The translations under genes were made by a program, and so were the position numbers. A stretch of DNA of 64,000 nt. It comes from Alterinioella nitratireducens. GTDB taxonomy: Bacteria > Pseudomonadota > Alphaproteobacteria > Rhodobacterales > Rhodobacteraceae. Where the stretch lies: NCBI RefSeq assembly GCF_013155465.1, contig NZ_JABJVX010000004.1, forward strand, positions 1 to 64,000, in the 5' to 3' direction. Shown one piece after another: positions 9,675 through 17,455 of this stretch (positions within the stretch are counted from its first letter, which is position 1; each line of letters starts with the position of its first letter). The notes below the pieces were generated by a model. The model saw only the letters and a program-made list of their open reading frames with translations, ran no database searches and had not been told where the DNA came from.

Positions 9675-10706
9675 TCAGGCCGAATCCCGCAAGATCAATC
9701 GGGCCGCGAACAGGGTTTCGCGCCGCTGATCGAATCGCCCGCCGCTTTCGATCAGTTCAAACAGCGTATCGACGCTGCGCCCGGACACTTCCGCGTAATC
9801 ATGCGCCGCCGTGGTCAGCGAAGGGCAGGTGAAGCGCGAATAGGGGTGATCGTCATGACTGGCGACGCGCATCGCGCAGCCATCGCCGCGCCCCACGCGC
9901 AGCCCGTGCTCGTAACAGGCCGCCAGAAGGCCGATCGCGAGCCGGTCGTTGCTGCACAGCACCGTGTCGGACGGGAAGCCGCCGGATGCGATCACGTCAT
10001 GCGTGCCCTTGTGGCCGATCTCCTCGAAGCGCCAGCCCTCGCCGTCGATCTTGATCACCTGCGGGTCCAGCCCCGCGCGTTCCATCGCCGCGATATAGGC
10101 CAGCCGCCGCTTGTTGGCATTCGGGTTGGCGGGGGTTTTCATCTCGAAGAAACAGGGCGGTGTGCCGGTGCGGCAGAGGTAATCGACGGTCTGATCGACG
10201 AAACTGACATTGTCCGATCCGATGAAGGCAGCGCCTGTCCCCTCCATGTTGCTGTCGAACAGCACGGTGGGAACCGCCTTGCAAAAGCTCTCGATCGCGG
10301 ACCGGTCCGAGATCCGGCCAAGCGGTGCCAGCAGGACACCGGCGGGCTTGATCGAGCGCAGGCTTTCCAGGTTGTCGATCTCTTGCCCGCGATCCCCGTG
10401 CGAGCCGAGCAGGATGGGCCGGAACCCGGCCTCGATCACCAGCATCTCGATGCTGCGCGCGATCTCGGCAAAGAAGGGATCCGCCAGGTAGGGAACCACG
10501 ATGCCGATATTCTTGGTCAGGCGCCGGTTCTGGTTCACCGCGTAGATGTTCGGGCGGTATTCGTGGCGCTCCAGCGCGGCCTCGATTCGTTTGCGTGTCG
10601 TGGCCCGGACGCTGTCGGGATCGTTGAAATACTTGGATACGGTCGGACGCGACAAGCCGCTGACGGCGGCGAACTCCTCCATATTCCGTATCTTTTTTTC
10701 GGGCAT
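9675..10706 (-). CDS. LacI-family transcriptional regulator of polyol genes
   Basis: This is a 343-residue LacI/GalR-type regulator. The helix-turn-helix is at residues 11-28 (EFAAVSGLSRPTVSKYFN), the hinge region RPNIYAVNQNRRLTKNIG follows, and a periplasmic-binding-protein-like ligand domain begins with IGIVVPYLADPFFAEIA. The gene is cotranscribed in direction with smoE, which starts 97 bases after its stop, and is divergent from xylB. Matching palindromes on both sides make it the likely repressor of smoEFGKS-mtlK and of xylB and itself. The effector is probably a polyol or its ketose; that is inference. Confidence 0.88.
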   Translation of the reverse strand: MPEKKIRNMEEFAAVSGLSRPTVSKYFNDPDSVRATTRKRIEAALERHEYRPNIYAVNQNRRLTKNIGIVVPYLADPFFAEIARSIEMLVIEAGFRPILLGSHGDRGQEIDNLESLRSIKPAGVLLAPLGRISDRSAIESFCKAVPTVLFDSNMEGTGAAFIGSDNVSFVDQTVDYLCRTGTPPCFFEMKTPANPNANKRRLAYIAAMERAGLDPQVIKIDGEGWRFEEIGHKGTHDVIASGGFPSDTVLCSNDRLAIGLLAACYEHGLRVGRGDGCAMRVASHDDHPYSRFTCPSLTTAAHDYAEVSGRSVDTLFELIESGGRFDQRRETLFAARLILRDSA

Positions 10707-10784
10707 CCCGTGGCTTCCTGGTCCATGTTCCTGTGCAAGCCGGGCGAACGGGGCTTGCGTCTTGCCCAGTTAACCTGAAAAACA

Positions 10785-10796
10785 TTACGCGAGTAA
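10785..10796. promoter_or_regulatory. Second operator copy between regulator and xylB
   Basis: TTACGCGAGTAA differs by one base from the core of the smoE palindrome. It lies 78 bases before the regulator start and 44 bases before xylB, so one bound repressor could control both divergent promoters. The flanks (ACA on the left, AGT on the right) extend partial symmetry. Confidence 0.7.
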
Positions 10797-10839
10797 AGTT
10801 TTATTCGAGAGCCGCGACCGTCGCGGCAAGGGGACTGGA

Positions 10840-12294
10840 ATGTATCTGGGCATAGACTTGGGAACCTCCGGGGTAAAGGTCTGCCTCATGCGCCCGGATG
10901 GCACCGTGTCGGAAACGGCCACCGCCCCGCTTGCCACAAGCCATCCCTTTGATGGTGCCAGCGAGCAGGATTGCCTGTCCTGGTGGGACGCCTGCTGCAC
11001 CGCCGTGCAGTCGCTTCCATCGGCGTTGCGCCACGAGGTGCGCGCCATCGGGCTGTCGGGGCAGATGCACGGGGCGGTCCTGCTGGATGGGCAGGGGCAG
11101 CCGGTGCGGCCCGTGATGCTGTGGAACGACGCCCGCGCCACGAAGGAAAGCGCCGACATGATCGCGGCGGAACCCGAGACGGGCGAGATCGCGGGCATTG
11201 CCCCGATGGCGGGCTTCACCGCGCCCAAGCTGCTCTGGCTGGCCCGGCATGAGCCGCAGGCCCATGCCCGCATCGCCCATATCCTGCTGCCCAAGGATTA
11301 TCTGGGCCTCCGCCTGCATGGGCGCTATGTCACCGATCCGACCGATGCGGCGGGCACCTCCTGGCTGGACCAGCGCACCCGGCAATGGTCGGAGAAGATC
11401 TGCGCGGTCAGCGCGACGGACCCGGCCTGGTTGCCCGAGATCGCCTATGGCACCGAGGTGGCGGGGGAGTTGCGGACCGATGCCGCCCTAGCGCTCGGGC
11501 TGCCCGCGGGCATTCCCGTGGCGGTCGGAGGTGGCGATATTGCGGCGGGCGCCGTGGGGATCGGTGCTATCGGGGCGGGGGACGGGTTCATCTCGCTCGG
11601 CACCTCGGGGCAGCTTTTCGTGACGACGCCGGACTATCGCCCGAACACCGACAGCCTGATCCATGCCTATGCGCATACGGTGCCGGGGCTGTGGTTCCAG
11701 ATGGCCGCGATGCTGAACGGCGCACGCCCGATGGCGTGGCTGGCCAACCTTCTGGGCCGACCCATCGCCGACCTGCTGGCCGAGGCCGAGGTGGCGGAGG
11801 CGGGGCCGATCTTCCTGCCCTATCTGACCGGCGAACGCACGCCGCATGGCGATTCGACGATCCGGGCCGGATTCTCGGGCCTGGGCGAGACCACGACACC
11901 GGGCGGGTTGATGCGCGCGGTGGTCGAGGCGATTGCATTCACCCTTGCCGATGCCTCAGATGCGTTGCGGCGCGGGGGCACGGAGCCTGGCACGCTGCTG
12001 GCCATTGGCGGCGGCACCAAGAGCGATTTCCTGATGCAGACCATCGCCACCGTCATGGATTGCCGGATCGGCAGAAGCGGCGCGGCCGGGGTCGGGCCCG
12101 CGCTTGGCGCGGCGCGGCTTGCCTGCGTGGCACAAAGCGGGCGGGCGATGCGCGATGTGATGACCAAGCCCGAAGTCGCCAGGTGGTTCGAACCGCAGAG
12201 CGCCGACAGGGACCGGCTGCAAGCGCGGCTGGCGGGGTTCCGCGCGCTCTACCCGGCCCTGCGCGGCGTGCAGGCGGCAGGCCGGTCGACCTAA
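10840..12294 (+). CDS. xylB: Xylulokinase
   Basis: This is a 484-residue FGGY-family kinase that phosphorylates D-xylulose to D-xylulose 5-phosphate. Phosphate-binding Asp6 lies in MYLGIDLGTSGVKV, the substrate loop GLSGQMHG is at 71-78, and catalytic Asp233 lies in GGGDIAAGAVG; these match the numbering I recall for E. coli XylB. The actin-like nucleotide segment GTSGQLF follows. In a polyol cluster it handles xylulose made from arabinitol or xylitol by MtlK-type enzymes. Its 3' end overlaps the convergent SDR gene by four bases. Confidence 0.93.
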   Translation: MYLGIDLGTSGVKVCLMRPDGTVSETATAPLATSHPFDGASEQDCLSWWDACCTAVQSLPSALRHEVRAIGLSGQMHGAVLLDGQGQPVRPVMLWNDARATKESADMIAAEPETGEIAGIAPMAGFTAPKLLWLARHEPQAHARIAHILLPKDYLGLRLHGRYVTDPTDAAGTSWLDQRTRQWSEKICAVSATDPAWLPEIAYGTEVAGELRTDAALALGLPAGIPVAVGGGDIAAGAVGIGAIGAGDGFISLGTSGQLFVTTPDYRPNTDSLIHAYAHTVPGLWFQMAAMLNGARPMAWLANLLGRPIADLLAEAEVAEAGPIFLPYLTGERTPHGDSTIRAGFSGLGETTTPGGLMRAVVEAIAFTLADASDALRRGGTEPGTLLAIGGGTKSDFLMQTIATVMDCRIGRSGAAGVGPALGAARLACVAQSGRAMRDVMTKPEVARWFEPQSADRDRLQARLAGFRALYPALRGVQAAGRST

Positions 12295-13067
12295 CGCTGT
12301 GGTTTGGAAATGTCTGCCGCGATCCTGCGCCGCATCAGGCGCTGGTATAGCCCCGGCGACGCGCGCGAGATCAGCGCGGCAAGACGGGCCACGCGGCCCA
12401 CGGGAATGAACTCCTGCCCCCGCTCGACCCCGCGCAGGATGGTTTCGGCGGCAGCCTCTGCCGACATGTAATCCACACCGTCAGTGGCCGAGCCTGGCCG
12501 CTGGATGCCGTCCTCGCCGCGCCCCGCATTGCCGAGGTTAGTCGCCACGAAACTGGGGGCCGCGATCAGGCAGCGCACGCCGAACGCCGCCTCCTCGGAT
12601 CGCAGCGACCCGAAAAACCCCTGCATCGCATGTTTCGACGCGGCATAGGCGGTGCGGCCATGGAGCGGCGCAAAGCCCGCGACGGACGAGATCGCCAGAT
12701 GGGTGCCCTGGCTCGCCCGGATCGGGTGCAGGAACGCGCGGGCCAGCTCCACCGCGGAAAAATAGTTGATCTCGAACACGCGCCGGTGACTGGCCGCATC
12801 CGCCTCGGCAAAGGGGCAGATCTGCGACACGCCCGCATTGTAGATCACCATGTCGATCGAGGGGCGCGCGGCGATGATCCGATCCGCCGCCCGCGCCAAA
12901 GCCTGCCGATCGGTGAGGTCGACGGCCACCGGCGTCCGGGTCTCGGTATGCTCCAGCCCGCCGATGTCGACATCCATCAAGACGCAGTGCCAGCCCCCGG
13001 CCTCCAGCCGTGCCGCCATCGCCCGTCCAAGGCCGCCATTACCTCCCGAAATGACAGCCGTTCTCAT
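12291..13067 (-). CDS. SDR-family oxidoreductase in FMO/BASS operon
   Basis: This is a 258-residue classical SDR. Nucleotide-binding GGNGGLG is at residues 8-14, YNAG at 76-79, catalytic Ser128 lies in the ISSVAG run, and Tyr141/Lys145 form YAASK. The basic C-terminus (RLMRRRIAADISKPQR) resembles SDRs that act on lipids or steroids and sit at membranes, though this is only a hint. Its ATG overlaps the stop of the epimerase-like gene by four bases. It is the last gene of a four-gene operon read from 16199. Confidence 0.85.
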   Translation of the reverse strand: MRTAVISGGNGGLGRAMAARLEAGGWHCVLMDVDIGGLEHTETRTPVAVDLTDRQALARAADRIIAARPSIDMVIYNAGVSQICPFAEADAASHRRVFEINYFSAVELARAFLHPIRASQGTHLAISSVAGFAPLHGRTAYAASKHAMQGFFGSLRSEEAAFGVRCLIAAPSFVATNLGNAGRGEDGIQRPGSATDGVDYMSAEAAAETILRGVERGQEFIPVGRVARLAALISRASPGLYQRLMRRRIAADISKPQR

Positions 13068-13993
13068 GGGTTCGCCTCCCGCCGCCAGAGGTCGAAGACC
13101 TGGGCCGAGGTCAATTCGGGCGTGTAGCCGAACACCTGCTTGAGCCGCTGATTGTCCAGCACGGGCCGGTATTGCAGGAACCTCACCTGCTCCGGCCCAT
13201 AGCGCGACAGGCCGAGGGGATGCGCCACCGCCAGCGCCAGTTTCAGGGCCGACGCCGGCAGGCGGAGAACCGGCTTGCCCAGGGCGCGCGCAATGTCATC
13301 GACCGTCATCCAGCCATCCCCCGCGACATTGTAGACCCCCGCCGGGGCGCCCGTCGCGGCGCGTTCGACGATCCGGGCCAGGTCACGGGTCCAGATGAAG
13401 ACGAAGGGGCTGTCGCTGCCCCGGATCGCCAGAAGCCGCCTGCGCCGGAAGAGCGCGGTGATCTGGTTGTCGGTGCCCGCCCCAAGCACGGTGCCGACGC
13501 GCAGCACGACCTGTTCCAGCCCCGGATGATCGCGGCGCGCGTCCGCCAGCATCGCCTCGACGCGGGCCTTGTGGTCGGCATAGGCGAATTCGGGATTGCC
13601 GTGGCAGGGCACCTCCTCGGTCAGCGGCACGGGGTTGTCGGCGTGATAGCCATAGGCCGCGCCGGAACTGGTGACGACCAGCCGCCTCACCCCATGCTCG
13701 ACACAGGCCGCCAGCACGTTGCGCGTGCCGGTCACATCGACCGCGAAGGCCCGGTCGCGGGTCATCCCCGGCGGTGGCGTCACGATGGAGGCGAGGTGGA
13801 CCACGACATCCGGTTTCTCGTCGCCGATGACGGTATCAGGATCGGGGCCGGTCACGTCCATGCGCCGGAACCGCACGCCTTCGGGCAGGCCCACGCGGGC
13901 GAGGTCGGTGACCAGGATGTCCTCGCGCGGCAACGCATCGGCCAGCGCCCGTCCCACCATGCCCGCGCCGCCGGTGATCAGGATGCGGGTCAT
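13064..13993 (-). CDS. NAD-dependent epimerase/dehydratase family protein
   Basis: This is a 309-residue extended SDR. Rossmann motif GGAGMVG is at residues 8-14, SSGAAYG around 109-115, and a YxxxK pair is at Tyr138/Lys142. The family includes sugar epimerases and 3-beta-hydroxysteroid-type dehydrogenases; neighbours point to the latter kind of substrate rather than nucleotide sugars, but no direct proof exists. It overlaps the transporter gene upstream and the SDR gene downstream by four bases each. Confidence 0.85.
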   Translation of the reverse strand: MTRILITGGAGMVGRALADALPREDILVTDLARVGLPEGVRFRRMDVTGPDPDTVIGDEKPDVVVHLASIVTPPPGMTRDRAFAVDVTGTRNVLAACVEHGVRRLVVTSSGAAYGYHADNPVPLTEEVPCHGNPEFAYADHKARVEAMLADARRDHPGLEQVVLRVGTVLGAGTDNQITALFRRRRLLAIRGSDSPFVFIWTRDLARIVERAATGAPAGVYNVAGDGWMTVDDIARALGKPVLRLPASALKLALAVAHPLGLSRYGPEQVRFLQYRPVLDNQRLKQVFGYTPELTSAQVFDLWRREANP

Positions 13994-14886
13994 GGCGCGA
14001 CCGGGGTGCGGGCCATCACGCTGGCCAGTGCCAGCCCGGAAATCGCGTGCCAGATGCCCCAGAACGCGGCGACGATTGCCATGCCGCCGAGCCCGCCAAA
14101 AAAACCGAAGATCAGGACAAGGCCGAGCCCTGAGTTCTGGATCCCGGTCTCGATGGTCACGGCGCGGCGGTCGAAGGGCGACAGCCCCGCGAGGCTGGCC
14201 AGCGCGTACCCCCCCGCAAGGGCCAGCGAATTATGCGCGATGACCAACCCGGCAATGCCGCCCGCAAAGGCCAGGAACAGGGCCCAGTTCGCGGCGAGGG
14301 CCAGCGCGATGAAGGCCACGAAAATCGCCATCGACACCCATTGCAGCGGCCTGCGCAACCGGCGCGTCAGATCGGGCCGCCCGGTGTTCAGCGTCACCCC
14401 CAGGATCAACGGCAGGACCAGCATCAGGCCCACGGTAATCGCGATGCGCACGGGGTCGATCGAGGTGGCGCGCAGGATCTCGGCGGAGGGTTCATAGAGG
14501 CTGCCCCAGAACGCGATGTTGAGCGGGGTCAGCAGGATGGCGCCGACAGTGGCGAAGGCGGTCATCGACACTGACAACGCCGCATTGCCCCCGGCCCGAT
14601 GGGTGATGAAGTTCGAGATATTGCCGCCCGGACAGGCCGCGACCAAGATCAGCCCCAACGCCACCGAGGCGCGCGGCGCGGTGGCCAGCACCAGCAGGAA
14701 GGTCAGCGCGGGCAGCAGCAGGAATTGCGAGGCGAGGCCCACGATCAGCGGTTTCGGGGCCTTCGCCAGCAGCTTGAAATCGCGCGCGGTCAGGTCGATG
14801 GCGATCGAGAACATGACGATGGCCAGGATCGCGTTGAGCAGGGTCAGCGACCCGGCCGAGAAATTCAGAACCGCCTCGTCAATCAT
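13990..14886 (-). CDS. Bile acid:sodium symporter (BASS) family transporter
   Basis: This is a 298-residue hydrophobic protein with about nine to ten membrane helices. The segment LGLILVAACPGGNISNFIT carries the conserved Pro-Gly-Gly-Asn-Ser-like turn of the BASS sodium-binding core. The family imports organic anions such as bile salts, pantoate or keto acids with sodium. Its position between a flavin monooxygenase and two dehydrogenases suggests it imports the substrate of that pathway. Confidence 0.85.
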   Translation of the reverse strand: MIDEAVLNFSAGSLTLLNAILAIVMFSIAIDLTARDFKLLAKAPKPLIVGLASQFLLLPALTFLLVLATAPRASVALGLILVAACPGGNISNFITHRAGGNAALSVSMTAFATVGAILLTPLNIAFWGSLYEPSAEILRATSIDPVRIAITVGLMLVLPLILGVTLNTGRPDLTRRLRRPLQWVSMAIFVAFIALALAANWALFLAFAGGIAGLVIAHNSLALAGGYALASLAGLSPFDRRAVTIETGIQNSGLGLVLIFGFFGGLGGMAIVAAFWGIWHAISGLALASVMARTPVAP

Positions 14887-16199
14887 GCGCGGTTGCCTTT
14901 CAGCTTGCGGATCCAGCCTCGCACGGCCTTGAGATAGGTCGCCTTGTCGACGTAATAGGCCATGCGCGGCAGGTCGAGGTAATTCATGCCCCCCGTCGCG
15001 CGGTCGAACTCCTGCGCTTTTGCTTGCTGCAACCCCCGTGCCTCGGGCGTGCCCTCGCGCAGCCCCTTGATATAGCGCACCACCATTTCCGCCTGGTCGT
15101 GGCGCCCCTGCCAGCCGAGGCCCGTGGCCTCGACCATGCCGAGGAGGAAGAGGTCATCGCGCTCCGGGTGCATGGCGTTGAGGAAGAGATGTGGCGCATC
15201 ACCCTGCCAGTTGAGCAACCCGTCGTCGATGAACGGGTAATCCAGCTTGTAGCCGGTCGCGGCCAGGATCATGTCATACTCGGCGCTGGTGCCATCGTTG
15301 AAATGGACGGTCTGCCCGTCGAACCGGTCGATATCGGGCCGGATCGAGATGTCGCCATGGCCCGCATGATAGAGCACCAGCGAATTGACCACGGGGTGAC
15401 TTTCATAGAGCTTGTGGTCGGGCTTGGGAAAGCCGTATTTCTGCGGGTCGCCCACGAACCATTTCAGGATCGTGCCATCGACGATCCGTTTCAGCGCCAT
15501 CGGCAGCCGGATCGCACCGCCCAAGGTGTCGGCGGGCCTGCCGAAGACGTATTTCGGCACGAAATGATAGCCCCGCCGCATCGACAGGTCGCACGACACC
15601 CCGTGATGGATCGCGTCCACCGCGATGTCGCAGCCGGAATTGCCCGCGCCGATCACCAGCACGCGCTTGCCGTCGAACTGGCGCGGATGGCGGTAGTCGG
15701 CGGCATGGATCAATTCGCCGTCGAAATTGCCCTTGAACGTTGGCATGTTGGGCGTGCTGAGCGTGCCATTGGCAATGAGGAGGCCCGCGAAGTCCTCCTC
15801 ATGCGTGCCGTCCGCGTCGCGCCAGGTCACACGCCAGCCGTCGCCAGGTGATCCAAGCGGCGTGCAGGACAGAACCTCGGCCCCGAACCGGTAATGCCGG
15901 TTCAGGTCGAACGCCTCGGCGAAATCCTCGAAATAGCGCTTCATCTCGCGGTGCGAGGGGTATTCGGCCACATCCTCACGCATCGGGAAATCGGTGAACT
16001 CGGTCATCTTGCGCGATGAGATCAGATGCGCCGTTTCGTACATGGTCGAGCGGGGGCCTTCGATGTCCCACAATCCGCCCACACCTGAGCTCAGCTCGAA
16101 CCCCTGAAACCCGATCCCATGCCGGGACAGCAGCTTGGCCGTCGCCAAACCCATCGGCCCCGCCCCGATCAGGGCGAAGCGTTCGCGCGCGTTGGTCAT
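14883..16199 (-). CDS. Flavin-containing monooxygenase
   Basis: This is a 438-residue class B flavoprotein monooxygenase. FAD-binding GAGPMG is at residues 12-17, NADPH-binding GAGNSG at 184-189, and between them is the FMO/Baeyer-Villiger-type fingerprint (Phe155, Gly157, His165, Tyr169 in FKGNFDGELIHAADY). It inserts one oxygen atom into an organic substrate at the expense of NADPH. First gene of the operon, it lies 53 bases from the divergent TetR gene with a palindrome between. It could be an N- or S-oxygenase or a Baeyer-Villiger enzyme; the sequence alone does not decide. Confidence 0.9.
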   Translation of the reverse strand: MTNARERFALIGAGPMGLATAKLLSRHGIGFQGFELSSGVGGLWDIEGPRSTMYETAHLISSRKMTEFTDFPMREDVAEYPSHREMKRYFEDFAEAFDLNRHYRFGAEVLSCTPLGSPGDGWRVTWRDADGTHEEDFAGLLIANGTLSTPNMPTFKGNFDGELIHAADYRHPRQFDGKRVLVIGAGNSGCDIAVDAIHHGVSCDLSMRRGYHFVPKYVFGRPADTLGGAIRLPMALKRIVDGTILKWFVGDPQKYGFPKPDHKLYESHPVVNSLVLYHAGHGDISIRPDIDRFDGQTVHFNDGTSAEYDMILAATGYKLDYPFIDDGLLNWQGDAPHLFLNAMHPERDDLFLLGMVEATGLGWQGRHDQAEMVVRYIKGLREGTPEARGLQQAKAQEFDRATGGMNYLDLPRMAYYVDKATYLKAVRGWIRKLKGNRA

Positions 16200-16225
16200 T
16201 ATCGTCCTCCGTTCTTCCGCTTAAG

Positions 16226-16241
16226 TTGAACAACTGTTCAA
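16226..16241. promoter_or_regulatory. TetR-type operator between the FMO operon and TetR gene
   Basis: Two perfect 7-base arms (TTGAACA and TGTTCAA) separated by AC form a compact palindrome. It lies 27 bases before the FMO start and 12 bases before the TetR start, so a bound repressor would cover both promoters. Confidence 0.7.
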
Positions 16242-16252
16242 AACAAGGCAAG

Positions 16253-16915
16253 ATGAAATCCATGATGACAACCCAACCCACGGAGTCCGAACGCAAAAGA
16301 GCGCCGTCCAAGCGGGCGCTGGCGACGCGGGACCGTGTGTTTGATGCTGCGGAACGGGTCTTTGCCCTGCGGGGGTTCGACGGCGCCACGATTCGCGACA
16401 TCGCGGCGGAGGCGGGCGAACCGGTCGGCACGATCCACCATCACGGCGGCGGCAAGGAGGTGCTGTTTCAGCGAATCGTGGCGCGCCGGGCCGACGCCTT
16501 GTCGGATGCGCGCCTGGCCATGCTGGAGCGGACCAAGGAAAACCTGACCCTCGAATCCGTGCTGGAGGCTTTCATCCGCCCCTTCTTCGCGCTGTCGGCA
16601 CAGGACGGGCGGTGGCGCGATTACGCGCGGCTGGTGGCCTATGTCTCGGTCGATGACAGGTGGCGCGAGGTCTCGGCGCGCCATTTCGATCCAACAGCGG
16701 CGATCTTCATTGCCGAAATGCGCGAGCTGATGCCGGGGGCCTCACCCCAGCAGGTGGCCGAAGGGTTCGTGTTCTCGGTCTCGGCGATGCTGGCGCTCCT
16801 GACCTCCGCCGACCGGATCGCATCTCTTGGCGGATCGGTCAGGTCCGAGGCCGACCAGGTCGACCGCCTGATCCGGTTCTGCGCGGCGGGCATGGCCGGG
16901 ACGCTGAGCCGATAG
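16253..16915 (+). CDS. TetR-family transcriptional regulator
   Basis: This is a 220-residue TetR regulator. The DNA-binding domain spans about residues 22-68 and includes AAERVFALRGFDGATIRDIA and the recognition segment VGTIHHHGGGKEVLF. The C-terminal ligand domain has the CECR6-like style (TCR domain, YVSVDDRWREVSARHFDP). Start ATG 16253 has AAGG four bases upstream; an in-frame ATG at 16262 is the alternative. It is divergent from the FMO operon and probably represses it until the substrate is present. Confidence 0.9.
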   Translation: MKSMMTTQPTESERKRAPSKRALATRDRVFDAAERVFALRGFDGATIRDIAAEAGEPVGTIHHHGGGKEVLFQRIVARRADALSDARLAMLERTKENLTLESVLEAFIRPFFALSAQDGRWRDYARLVAYVSVDDRWREVSARHFDPTAAIFIAEMRELMPGASPQQVAEGFVFSVSAMLALLTSADRIASLGGSVRSEADQVDRLIRFCAAGMAGTLSR

Positions 16916-16917
16916 GA

Positions 16918-17436
16918 TCACGCCGCGACGCGCGGCTCCACTTCTGCAAGCGACCAGATCAGCAACTCGTTTATGTCTGCCGGGATCTGCACGGCCAGAC
17001 CGGCGGTGAAGGCGTGAAACGCCTCGGCGTTCAGGCTGTTCAACCCGACCAGAACCGGAATGCCCCGTGCTGCGGCCTCGGCGATGGCGCCCCGAAACCC
17101 GCGCCCGTCGGCCTCGTGCTTGCCGAACTTGTTGATGATCAGCATATCCGCGCCTTGCGCCAACCGCGCCTCGGCCTGCGCCACCGCCGTTTCCAGCGCG
17201 GCGGGGTCCAGCCGACATCCCCGCGCCGCCGCGCCCAGGTTCTGCGAGATCCGCAAGGTCGGCCCGTCCGGCAAGACCCGCACATCCATGTCGCAGCGAT
17301 GCGTGTCGGGCCGGTCGGTATTGATCTGGACGGTGCCGCACAGGCGCGTGCCCCCGGCGATCAGGCGGTCGGCAAGATCGGCCAGCAGCAGGTCGGTATC
17401 GCCGCGCCCCTCGGCCATGACATAGGCTATGTTCAT
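16918..17436 (-). CDS. DUF2478 domain protein linked to molybdenum cofactor genes
   Basis: This is a 172-residue cytosolic protein of the DUF2478 family (begins MNIAYVMAEGRGDTDLLLADLA; contains ADMLIINKFGKHEADGRGFR). The fold is thought to be related to small NTPases, and the family is often found near Mo-cofactor or molybdate genes. Here it follows the MoeA-like gene by 19 bases and ends the nar operon direction. The role is unknown; a part in cofactor handling for NarG is inference. It converges on the TetR gene, leaving two bases between the stop codons. Confidence 0.75.
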   Translation of the reverse strand: MNIAYVMAEGRGDTDLLLADLADRLIAGGTRLCGTVQINTDRPDTHRCDMDVRVLPDGPTLRISQNLGAAARGCRLDPAALETAVAQAEARLAQGADMLIINKFGKHEADGRGFRGAIAEAAARGIPVLVGLNSLNAEAFHAFTAGLAVQIPADINELLIWSLAEVEPRVAA

Positions 17437-17455
17437 TATCTCTCTCGCTTTCTCA

